Source of the DNA: UBA4655 sp964585575
GTDB lineage: Bacteria; Planctomycetota; Planctomycetia; Pirellulales; UBA1268
Direction of reading: 5' to 3'
DNA: 11,684 bases
Assembly (NCBI GenBank): GCA_964585575.1
Contig: CAZPEM010000106.1
Location: forward strand, 1 to 11,684
Shown: piece by piece, positions 1-6,496 of the stretch
Layout: every line of letters begins with the position of its first letter
Numbering within the stretch: position 1 is the first letter of the stretch
Translations under genes and position numbers: made by a program
The notes under the pieces: generated by a model
Told to the model about the DNA's origin: nothing
The model's database searches: none
The model's input: only the letters and a program-made list of their open reading frames with translations

Positions 1-53
1 GCGGCGGCCGTCGTGCCGCAGGAGGCGAGAAATCCGCGTCGGGTGGCTGGCAT
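1..53 (-). CDS. N-terminal fragment of a Tat-exported protein (cut by window edge)
   Basis: Only the first 17 codons are inside the window. Read on the minus strand from an ATG at 53, they give MPATRRGFLASCGTTAA. The TRRGFLAS stretch (residues 4-11) fits the twin-arginine signal consensus S/T-R-R-x-F-L and is followed by the start of a small-residue hydrophobic stretch, so the product is probably exported folded through the Tat system. A GGAG about 7 bases upstream of the ATG is a fair ribosome binding site and supports this start. The gene lies 129 bases downstream of the DUF1552 gene on the same strand. Planctomycete Tat proteins in such positions are often DUF1501, DUF1552 or oxidoreductase family members, but nothing of the mature protein is visible and no function is claimed. 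Confidence 0.6.
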   Translation of the reverse strand, partial: MPATRRGFLASCGTTAA

Positions 54-182
54 GGTGAGGCTCCGATGGAAGTGACGAATGACACCGTCAGGATACCCGC
101 TGTCGGAGACCTCTTCCACGGCAGCCGCGTCGGGATGGAGGCTGCTCACTGCCGTACGGCCGCCCTGTCCCTCGGCCCGCGG

Positions 183-1484
183 TCAGACGAGCCCCGTGAG
201 CCGCTCCGACGAGTCGCCGAACCTGTCGAGTTCCAGGCCGCCCCAGTCCATGAGGTGGAGGAACAGGCTGCACATCCGCCGATTCGGCGCCTGGAGATAG
301 TCGAGCACGCGGCCTCCCTTGAGCCTGCCGCCGGCCCCGCCGAGCAGCAGCACCGGCAGCTGCTTCGCGTCGTGGTTGCCGTGCAGCATGCTCGAGCAGT
401 GCATGATCGCCGTGTTGTCGAGCAGCGTGCGGTCGCCCTCCTTCACCTCGGCCATCCGCTCGCAGAGGTAGGCGACCTGCGACATGAAGAACTGGTTGAG
501 CGTGATCAAGGACTCGGGCTCGCCATGCGCGAGATTGTGATGGTGGTCGCCGATGCCCAGGTGGGAGTGCACGATGATCGAGGCGTCGTTGCAGTATTTC
601 AGCGTCGCGATCCGCGTCGTATCGGTGCGGAAGGCGAGCAGGAGGATGTCGGTCATGAGCCGCCAGTATTCCGGCAGCTCGGCCGGGATGCCGTCTGCCG
701 GCCGCTCCCGATCGGGGGCGGCGAGGGTCGGCTTCCAGCCGTCGGCGGGCCGCTCCTTGTCGGCCCGCTTGATGCGGCCCTCGATCTCGTGCACGCTGCC
801 GAGATACTCCTCGAACCGCTGCCGGTCCGACACCGAAAGCCGTCGCCTGAGGGAACGGGCGTCGTCGAGCACGGCATCGACCACTCGGCGGTCCTCGCGG
901 CCGTGGTCGGTGCGGAACAGCTGGTCGAAGGCGAGGGCCGGACGGGTTTCCGTCCAGGTGGGCGAGACGGGGGAACTCCAGGAGATGTGCGACCCGTAGA
1001 GCAGCGGATGGCCGTCCTGCAGGCCGGGGGTCGGATCCTCGCAGCCGAGGACGAGCGACGGGATCTTCGTGCGGTCGCCGATCCGCTCCGCCATCACCTG
1101 GTCGAAGCTCACGCCGGTGTGGACATGCTTCTTCTCCAGCAGCGCGCCGCTGAGCAGGTTGCCCGTCTGCATGCAGTGGATGACGCCGTTATTGGCCTTC
1201 TCGTTCCACAGGCCGCGAATGAACACCATCCGCTCCCGCCAGGGCTCGAGCGGCTTGAGGCAGGGCCCGAGTTCCATGCCGCTGCCCTCGCCCTTCGCCC
1301 ACCAATTCTTCGAGTGGAAGCCCATGCCGGTGAACGTGACGAGCGTGCGGATCGGCGGCTGATCGGCCCCACCGGTGACGGCCGCCGCCGCCCGGGGGAG
1401 CGATTCGAGCCAGGGCAGTGCCATCGACACCCCGAGTCCGCGGAGCATGGAGCGACGCGAGCAGGCAACGGAGGCTGTCGTCAT
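183..1484 (-). CDS. DUF1552 family Tat-exported protein
   Basis: The 433-residue product matches the DUF1552 family (function unknown, common in Planctomycetes and related phyla, usually paired with a DUF1592 protein). Residues 9-18 (SRRSMLRGLG) form a twin-arginine signal, followed by a hydrophobic stretch to an Ala-rich cleavage region near residue 35. Family-like segments include TFTGMGFHSKNWW (50-62), the GLWNEKANNGVIHCMQTGN region (91-109) and a His-rich HHHNLAHG (314-321). The length is about normal for the family. The reading frame stays open to a TTG at 1520 that overlaps the upstream stop. I chose the ATG at 1484 because AAAGGA (AGGA at 1492-1495) sits 7 bases upstream and because it puts the Tat motif near the N-terminus. 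It lies 32 bases after the DUF1592 gene, so co-transcription is likely. The biochemical role is unknown. The family motif is altered here (see findings). Confidence 0.9.
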   Translation of the reverse strand: MTTASVACSRRSMLRGLGVSMALPWLESLPRAAAAVTGGADQPPIRTLVTFTGMGFHSKNWWAKGEGSGMELGPCLKPLEPWRERMVFIRGLWNEKANNGVIHCMQTGNLLSGALLEKKHVHTGVSFDQVMAERIGDRTKIPSLVLGCEDPTPGLQDGHPLLYGSHISWSSPVSPTWTETRPALAFDQLFRTDHGREDRRVVDAVLDDARSLRRRLSVSDRQRFEEYLGSVHEIEGRIKRADKERPADGWKPTLAAPDRERPADGIPAELPEYWRLMTDILLLAFRTDTTRIATLKYCNDASIIVHSHLGIGDHHHNLAHGEPESLITLNQFFMSQVAYLCERMAEVKEGDRTLLDNTAIMHCSSMLHGNHDAKQLPVLLLGGAGGRLKGGRVLDYLQAPNRRMCSLFLHLMDWGGLELDRFGDSSERLTGLV

Positions 1485-1516
1485 GGGAATGTCCTTTCGC
1501 GGCGGAAGGGGAGTCT

Positions 1517-4500
1517 TCAACGGGTTGTCGAGGTCACGGAGGCGGCCGGCCGGATGCAGCGGAATTGCTCACTCTTCACCAGCACGAGCAGGATGTCTGA
1601 CCAGCGGCCGCCGGCGGCCATGGTCTTGGTCAGCGAATCGACAAGGGCACGGTCGGAGGGGAGCGTGGCCCGGCCGAGCGCGTAGCCGGTGAGTTTACGG
1701 GCCAGCGACCGGAGGAAGTCGTCCCGCCGCGGCCCGGCGATATAGTCCCGCAGGCCGGCCACGTCATCGAGCACGGTGCCGTCGCGGAGGGCTGCCCGCG
1801 ACTCGCCCGGCTTCAGCGCGGCGGCAGGCCGCAGCCGGCCGAGAGCGTCGAACCGTTCCAGCGACATGCCGTAGGGGTCGATGCGGCTGTGGCAGCCGGA
1901 ACACCGCGAATCCTTGGTATGGAACTCGGTGATCTCCCGCGAGGTCAGCCCGGCGGGTGGCGTTTCGGGCAAGGGCGGCACGTCGGGCGGCGGGTTGGGC
2001 AGCCGCTCTCCGAGCATGTGGGCCACCCACGCCCCGCGCTTGATGGGGCTCGTGCGGGAGGCCGCGCAGTGCTTGGACAGCACCGCGCCGAGGCCGAGCA
2101 GCCCGCCGCGTCCGGCGGCTGCGACCTTCTCGACACGTCGCCATTCGGGGCCGGACACGCCGGGGATGCCATAGTGCTTCGCGAGCACGTCGTTGACCAC
2201 GACGGCGTCGGCGGCGATGAGGTCGACCACCGGCCGGTCGCTCACGAGCATGTCCTCGAACCAGCGGACGGGCTCCTCGGCCAGGGCGTCCCGCACGGCC
2301 GGCGTGAACTCGGGGAAGTCCTTGAGGCTGCGGCCGTGGTTGGCGACGAAGTCCCGCACGCCCAGCCAGCGTGCCCCGAACTCCTCGGCCATGCCTCTGG
2401 CCCGGCGGTCCTCGAGCATGCGGCGAAGCTGGGCCTCGAGGACGGCCGGCTCATGGAGCCGCGGAGCCGCCGCCAGCAATTCGTCGTCGGGGATCGAGTC
2501 CCAGACGAGAAAGCTCAGCCGCGTGGCCAGTTCCAGGCCGGTCACCGGCTGCCATCGCGGCCCGCGGGCCGGCTCCTCGACACGAAACAAAAACCACGGC
2601 GAGGCGAGCACGCGGGCGAGGGCCGCGCGGAACGCCGGCTCGTGCTCCATGCCGTCGGCGCGGTCGGCCCGGTAGCCGGCGAGGAGCGCCGCGCGTTCCT
2701 CGTCGGCGAGCGGCCGACGCCAGGCGCGGGCGGCGAAAGACACCAACTGCTCGAGCTGCCGCGGCTCGGCCGCCGCCTGGGCGGCCCGGAGCTCCCGCTC
2801 CGACTGTTCCACCAGATCGACCGCGCCAGGGATGAAAAAGAAATCCGACGCGGGCCCCTTATCGACGCGATAATACCGACTGTTCGCCTCGTACATCTGC
2901 CGATTCGAGACGGCGTCTTCGCTGATGAGGTGCAGTTCGGCCCACAGCCGCTCGAGCTCCGCCCGGCCCGCCTCGTCGAGCATGAGCCGCTGCAGCGGCG
3001 CGTCGTAGCGGCGGTAGAGAAACGTGCTGCCCTGGGCGTCGCGCGGCGTGAGCGGCGCGAAGAACAACGCGGGCGGAAACAGTTCACGAAACTCCGCCGT
3101 CGGGCGGGACCGGTCGGCCACGACCCGGCGGTGCACGATCTGCGCGACCCGCGGCTCGGGTTCCTGCAGGACGAGAGGGCCACCGGGCTTGTGTGCGGTG
3201 GTGGGCGGCTTGCCGGCGTCGCCCAGGAGCAGGGCCTGCACCGTGGCCGATTCCGGGCTGCCCTCGTCGAGACGGACGTCGGCGCGGACGATACGCGGCA
3301 CCGCGAGCGTCTTCAGGAGCTCCGCAGGGAGTTTCGTCAGGTCGACGACCACCTCCGCCGGCGCCTCCGTGACCAGGGCCGTCGGTGGCACCGGACGGCC
3401 CAGCGGATGGTGGCCGAACCGCAGCCCGCGGGCCTCGATGGCCGCCCGCAACTCCGGCTGCTCGGCCAGCACGAGCGACGCCGCACCGCCCCCTTCCAGC
3501 CGCAGCCGGTCCCAGATCACGAACGTTCCCGGTTGGAGTGGGGCCACCTGCCGGGCGACGAGACGAACGATCGGCGTGATGACGTAGCCCTCGACCCGTT
3601 CGTCGGCGACCACGCGGAGCAGTTCCTCCCAGACGGGCATGCCGTTGCCGACCGCCTGGACGTTGTTCTTGCCATAGTTGTTCTGGAACAGGCCGTCCTG
3701 AAAGGTCTTGATCGTCTGGAGGAGCGGCCGCACGTCGGTCGTCGCCTCCCGCCACATGCTTCGCACGACGGGCATGGCCGCACGAGGGCCAACAGCCGTG
3801 GAAGTGCCGCGGACCTTTCCCAGTTCGGCGAGCGCCGGCCCCGTGTCCGGAGCCGCGATGTGCGACAGTTCGAATGCCACGCCATCGGAACTCGAGGGGT
3901 CCATGTCGGCGAGCCGGCCCACGACGGACACTTCGGCGTCGATCGGGCTCGTCCACGCCACGGCCACCAGCCGCTTGTTTCCCGGATGCACGAAGAACGA
4001 CCGAGCGGGCAAGGTCGGCGCGGCTGCGTCAGCGGAGTTGACGAATACCGCCGGTTCGGAACCGAGACTCCAAGCCTGGACACGGGCCTGCCCTATCTGC
4101 TTGACCTCCAGGTTGGTGAGGAAGGTCGGCGACGTCGTCGTCTCCAGGAAACTCCAGCGGTCACCGGCCGCGTCGCGCCAGGGGTTGCCCTTTTTGAGGT
4201 CGGAGATCAGATCGGCGACGCTCCACGACCGCTTTTCCCCGGTCATCTCGCTGATCGTCCATTCGACCTTGGTCGTGTCGTGCCCGTAGTTGCCATTCGG
4301 GGATACCGTGAGGACGAGCAGTTCACCGCGGCGGATCGTGACTTTCTGCTCGAAGGATTGCTCGCCCTTTTCCGCCACCTTGGCCTCCGCGAGCACACGC
4401 TTCGCGGTGGTCCAGCCGGCGTTGATCTTCTGCTTGATCGCTGCCACAGCCGCCTCTTTCGCTCGTTGCGGGGCTTCTTCTGCGGCCACGGCGGAGGGCC

Positions 4501-5338
4501 GCGTGAGTCCCGTCCACAACGCGGTCAGGTAGACCGGGTTCAGCTTCTCCTCGGCGGCGACCGCGGCGAGGGCAGCGGCACCTTCCTTGGTGAGCCGCTC
4601 GCGGTGGCGGAGCGTCGCCGCCAGGTGCCGCTCGAGCGGCGGCTCACCGTTCGGTCCGCCGTGGCGGGCATGGAACGCCCGCAGGGCCTCTTCCGCAGCG
4701 GCCGTCCAGGCCGGCCGATCCGTCGAGGCGGAGAACCGGAAGCCCGTCGGCAGCAGCACCGCCCGTGCGGCCACGTCGCGGGCGGCCTGCAGGTACCGCT
4801 TCACGAGCACGGGCGATACGGGCATCGCCTCGCCCACGTTCGCAAAACCCTCGCCGCCGACGGCGTCGGGTGGAAACTCACGGGCCTGCGTGGGCCGCAT
4901 GTCCACGCCGGTGAGATCCCGCATGGCGTTGTCGTATTCGACGTTCGTCAGCCGCCGCAGCATCACCGGGCCGGGGTCGCCGGCCCGGGCGGCCGCCTCC
5001 GCTTCGAGCGCCGCGGTGAACCAGCCGAGCAGCTGCTGCCGCTCGGCCTCGCTCGGCTGCGAAGCCTCGCGGGGGGGCATGTCGCCGACGTGCAGTCGCT
5101 CGATCACGTGTTCGAGCACCGCGGGTCGGGCGAGGACGGCATCGGCGGTCGCCAGGCCGACGAGGTCGAGGTCGTTGTCCTTCGGCCGGGCCCCGTGGCA
5201 GCCCCCGCAGGTCTTGGCCACCAACGGATGGATCTCGGAGGAATACGTCCGGCCCAGATCGCCGTCTGCCGCGGTTGCGGTGGCAAGCAACGCGTGACCA
5301 ATCACCGCAACAGCTGCAGCTTTGCCGAATGCCCGCAT
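1517..5338 (-). CDS. DUF1592-type planctomycete cytochrome protein (DUF1587/1595/1592/1588/1585)
   Basis: A 1273-residue exported protein with two c-type heme attachment sites. Residues 1-23 are a Sec signal peptide ending in ATA before ADGD. CGGCH at 44-48 with MPP at 87-89 matches the planctomycete cytochrome c domain (PSCyt1). LRRLTNVEYDNAMRDLTG (128-145) marks DUF1587. WRRPL near 868 starts DUF1595, GLELATRLSFLVWDSIPDDE near 930 starts DUF1592, and PIKRGAWVAHMLGERLPNPP followed by CSGCH (1146-1150) is DUF1588. The last ~80 residues (GLRDYI to SEQFR) are DUF1585. Between DUF1587 and DUF1595 lie about 650 residues with little family signal, including a beta-rich stretch at roughly 325-465 that could be a carbohydrate-binding-like sandwich (inference). 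Family members I know are usually 700-950 residues, so this one is long. The ATG at 5338 is preferred over a TTG at 5404, which has no leader logic and would sit beside the TATAAA box. The SD is weak. The function of the family is unknown; periplasmic electron transfer is plausible. Confidence 0.9.
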   Translation of the reverse strand: MRAFGKAAAVAVIGHALLATATAADGDLGRTYSSEIHPLVAKTCGGCHGARPKDNDLDLVGLATADAVLARPAVLEHVIERLHVGDMPPREASQPSEAERQQLLGWFTAALEAEAAARAGDPGPVMLRRLTNVEYDNAMRDLTGVDMRPTQAREFPPDAVGGEGFANVGEAMPVSPVLVKRYLQAARDVAARAVLLPTGFRFSASTDRPAWTAAAEEALRAFHARHGGPNGEPPLERHLAATLRHRERLTKEGAAALAAVAAEEKLNPVYLTALWTGLTRPSAVAAEEAPQRAKEAAVAAIKQKINAGWTTAKRVLAEAKVAEKGEQSFEQKVTIRRGELLVLTVSPNGNYGHDTTKVEWTISEMTGEKRSWSVADLISDLKKGNPWRDAAGDRWSFLETTTSPTFLTNLEVKQIGQARVQAWSLGSEPAVFVNSADAAAPTLPARSFFVHPGNKRLVAVAWTSPIDAEVSVVGRLADMDPSSSDGVAFELSHIAAPDTGPALAELGKVRGTSTAVGPRAAMPVVRSMWREATTDVRPLLQTIKTFQDGLFQNNYGKNNVQAVGNGMPVWEELLRVVADERVEGYVITPIVRLVARQVAPLQPGTFVIWDRLRLEGGGAASLVLAEQPELRAAIEARGLRFGHHPLGRPVPPTALVTEAPAEVVVDLTKLPAELLKTLAVPRIVRADVRLDEGSPESATVQALLLGDAGKPPTTAHKPGGPLVLQEPEPRVAQIVHRRVVADRSRPTAEFRELFPPALFFAPLTPRDAQGSTFLYRRYDAPLQRLMLDEAGRAELERLWAELHLISEDAVSNRQMYEANSRYYRVDKGPASDFFFIPGAVDLVEQSERELRAAQAAAEPRQLEQLVSFAARAWRRPLADEERAALLAGYRADRADGMEHEPAFRAALARVLASPWFLFRVEEPARGPRWQPVTGLELATRLSFLVWDSIPDDELLAAAPRLHEPAVLEAQLRRMLEDRRARGMAEEFGARWLGVRDFVANHGRSLKDFPEFTPAVRDALAEEPVRWFEDMLVSDRPVVDLIAADAVVVNDVLAKHYGIPGVSGPEWRRVEKVAAAGRGGLLGLGAVLSKHCAASRTSPIKRGAWVAHMLGERLPNPPPDVPPLPETPPAGLTSREITEFHTKDSRCSGCHSRIDPYGMSLERFDALGRLRPAAALKPGESRAALRDGTVLDDVAGLRDYIAGPRRDDFLRSLARKLTGYALGRATLPSDRALVDSLTKTMAAGGRWSDILLVLVKSEQFRCIRPAASVTSTTR

Positions 5339-5360
5339 CGGAACTTTTCTCGGTGATCTC

Positions 5361-5376
5361 CGGCTAGGTCTAGCCG
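5361..5376. repeat. Small hairpin in the leader of the DUF1592 gene
   Basis: CGGCTA and TAGCCG form a perfect 6-base inverted repeat around a 4-base loop (GGTC on the plus strand), 22 bases upstream of the DUF1592 ATG. In RNA it would be a compact tetraloop hairpin in the 5' UTR. There is no U-run after it on the minus strand, so it is not a standard terminator. It could affect translation or bind a regulator, or be chance. Confidence 0.35.
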
Positions 5377-5407
5377 CCTGAGAACTCCTGCTGCGGAAAT
5401 CCAACGA

Positions 5408-5413
5408 TTTATA
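5408..5413 (-). promoter_or_regulatory. Candidate -10 box (TATAAA) for the DUF1592-DUF1552 unit
   Basis: TTTATA on the plus strand reads TATAAA on the minus strand, 69 bases upstream of the DUF1592 start codon, in an otherwise GC-rich stretch. No good -35 hexamer (TTGACA-like) is found 16-18 bases further upstream; that space is occupied by an inverted repeat, which would suit activator-dependent or extracytoplasmic sigma control. Transcription from here would begin near 5400 and leave a leader of about 60 bases. Confidence 0.35.
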
Positions 5414-5419
5414 GACCCC

Positions 5420-5446
5420 AAGCCGTTGTTGTCGACAGAACGGCTT
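5420..5446. promoter_or_regulatory. Inverted repeat, possible operator of the DUF1592 gene
   Basis: AAGCCGTT (5420-5427) and AACGGCTT (5439-5446) are perfect 8-base inverted arms with an 11-base spacer. The spacer itself contains the palindrome TGTCGACA (5430-5437), placed one base off centre. The element ends 6 bases upstream of the TATAAA box on the minus strand, covering the place where a -35 would be. This size and position suit a dimeric regulator binding site. No regulator gene is seen in the window. Confidence 0.4.
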
Positions 5447-5531
5447 CGCGGACTGGAGCGGGCACGGGTTTTTGCTGAATGACGGCCGGCGCCCGCCACA
5501 GACCGCCGGATTTTTGGGTCCGAGTGGCCGT

Positions 5532-5590
5532 GGGACGCCAGCCCCTCATGGACACGGACAGAGCTGAATTCCGAGGGGCCGTGGCGTCCC
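5532..5590. terminator. Imperfect hairpin downstream of the methyltransferase gene
   Basis: GGGACGCCA plus GCCCCTC (5532-5547) pairs with GAGGGGC plus TGGCGTCCC (5573-5590), leaving a 2-base bulge and a 25-base loop. This gives 16 G/C-rich base pairs beginning 15 bases past the methyltransferase stop codon. No uridine tract follows on either strand, so it is not a textbook intrinsic terminator. It could still end or stabilise the topoisomerase VI-B/methyltransferase transcript, or separate it from the DUF1592 promoter. Confidence 0.35.
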
Positions 5591-5605
5591 GCACGGACTC
5601 GTTTC

Positions 5606-6496
5606 TCAAAGTCGCGGGAGATTCACGAGGGCGAATCGGCCGAGGTCGAGCTGCCGACCAGCGGAATCGTCGCATGAGAGTCGGCCAGCATCAATCGCTC
5701 GCGAGGCGGTTCCAAAAGCCTTATCGATCACGTCGCCGAGCCGCCGGTCGTCCCAGCCGGGGGAGTGGGAGGTGAGCACGAGAAAGCCTCCTGCGTCGAG
5801 GAGTCCGGCGAGCTGCGACACGAGCGGCTCGAGGTCGCGGTCGATCGAGAACGCCTCGCCGCGGGGCCCGTGGCCCCAGGAGGGCGGGTCGAGCAGGATG
5901 CCCCGGAAGCGTTCGCCGCGACGGACGAGACGATGCACGTACCGCACGGCATCCTCCTCCACCCAGTGGATCGCCGCATCGGCGAGGCCCGAGGCACTCG
6001 CGTTGTCGCGGGCCGTTCGGATCGCCTGCCGCGAGGCATCGACGTGGAAGACCTCGGCGGCCGCGGCTGCGAGTGCGAGCGTCGCGCCGCCGGTGTGGGC
6101 GAAGAGCGAGAGCACGCGTCCCGGAGCGTCCTTCGCGGCCGCCCCGCTTCCCCACGCCGCGTGGAGCCGCCGCCAGAGGGGAAGCTGCTCGAGGAAGATG
6201 CCGAGCTGGCCCGAGGGGGCGGGGCGGACATGCAGCCGGATCGCTGGCGGTGCGGTGGCCGCGTCGCCGGCCTCGCCGAGCGGGACCGTCACGAGCCACG
6301 GCGACGGGAGCGGGGCGGTGAACCGCCATGTTCCACCGCGGTCATCGCCGTCGAAGACCGCGGTCGCCTCCCGCCAGAGCGACGGGTTTTTTTTCGGTCC
6401 CCGCGCGGCGGGGTGTGGCCGATCGACCAGGATGCCGCCGAGCCGCTCGAGCCTGCGGCCGTCGCCGAAGTCGACGAGCGCGGGATCGGGGCTCAC
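5606..6496 (-). CDS. Class I SAM-dependent methyltransferase (RlmI/RlmK-like)
   Basis: A 296-residue Rossmann-fold methyltransferase. Motif I is VLSLFAHTGGATLAL (128-142), the acidic residue after strand 2 is D153 in HVDAS, and motif IV is DPPSWGHG (203-210), the DPPS form seen in RlmI/RlmK-type rRNA cytosine/guanine methyltransferases. The N-terminal 120 residues (DFGDGRRLERLGG, later FLEQLPLWRRL) match a bacterial class I methyltransferase family usually annotated without a defined substrate, so rRNA or other RNA is an inference. It probably begins at the GTG at 6496, whose TGA overlaps the stop of the topoisomerase VI-B gene (GTGA), with GGGGAAAG about 8 bases before it. That start puts the DFGDG segment at residue 9, as expected. 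The frame remains open for 2.2 kb upstream, but that part is an out-of-frame shadow of the topoisomerase gene. The overlap implies translational coupling. Confidence 0.85.
   Translation of the reverse strand: MSPDPALVDFGDGRRLERLGGILVDRPHPAARGPKKNPSLWREATAVFDGDDRGGTWRFTAPLPSPWLVTVPLGEAGDAATAPPAIRLHVRPAPSGQLGIFLEQLPLWRRLHAAWGSGAAAKDAPGRVLSLFAHTGGATLALAAAAAEVFHVDASRQAIRTARDNASASGLADAAIHWVEEDAVRYVHRLVRRGERFRGILLDPPSWGHGPRGEAFSIDRDLEPLVSQLAGLLDAGGFLVLTSHSPGWDDRRLGDVIDKAFGTASRAIDAGRLSCDDSAGRQLDLGRFALVNLPRL

Noticed and set aside
54..182. Possible terminator or promoter between DUF1552 and the edge gene
   Set aside because: There is a GCCGTACGGC palindrome and a TATCCT hexamer, but no U-tract and no matching -35, so neither can be supported.
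66..1685. A 539-codon plus-strand open frame opposite DUF1552
   Set aside because: No family signal, no ribosome binding site, and antisense to a clearly recognised Tat-exported gene.
1889..5356. A 1155-codon open frame on the plus strand
   Set aside because: It lies entirely antisense to the DUF1592 gene, is Arg/Gly/His-rich with no recognisable domain, and is explained by the GC-rich codon pattern of the real gene.
5409..5775. Short open frames on both strands around the methyltransferase 3' end (88 and 98 codons)
   Set aside because: They overlap the methyltransferase gene in other frames, lack family signal and ribosome binding sites, and one crosses the candidate promoter region.
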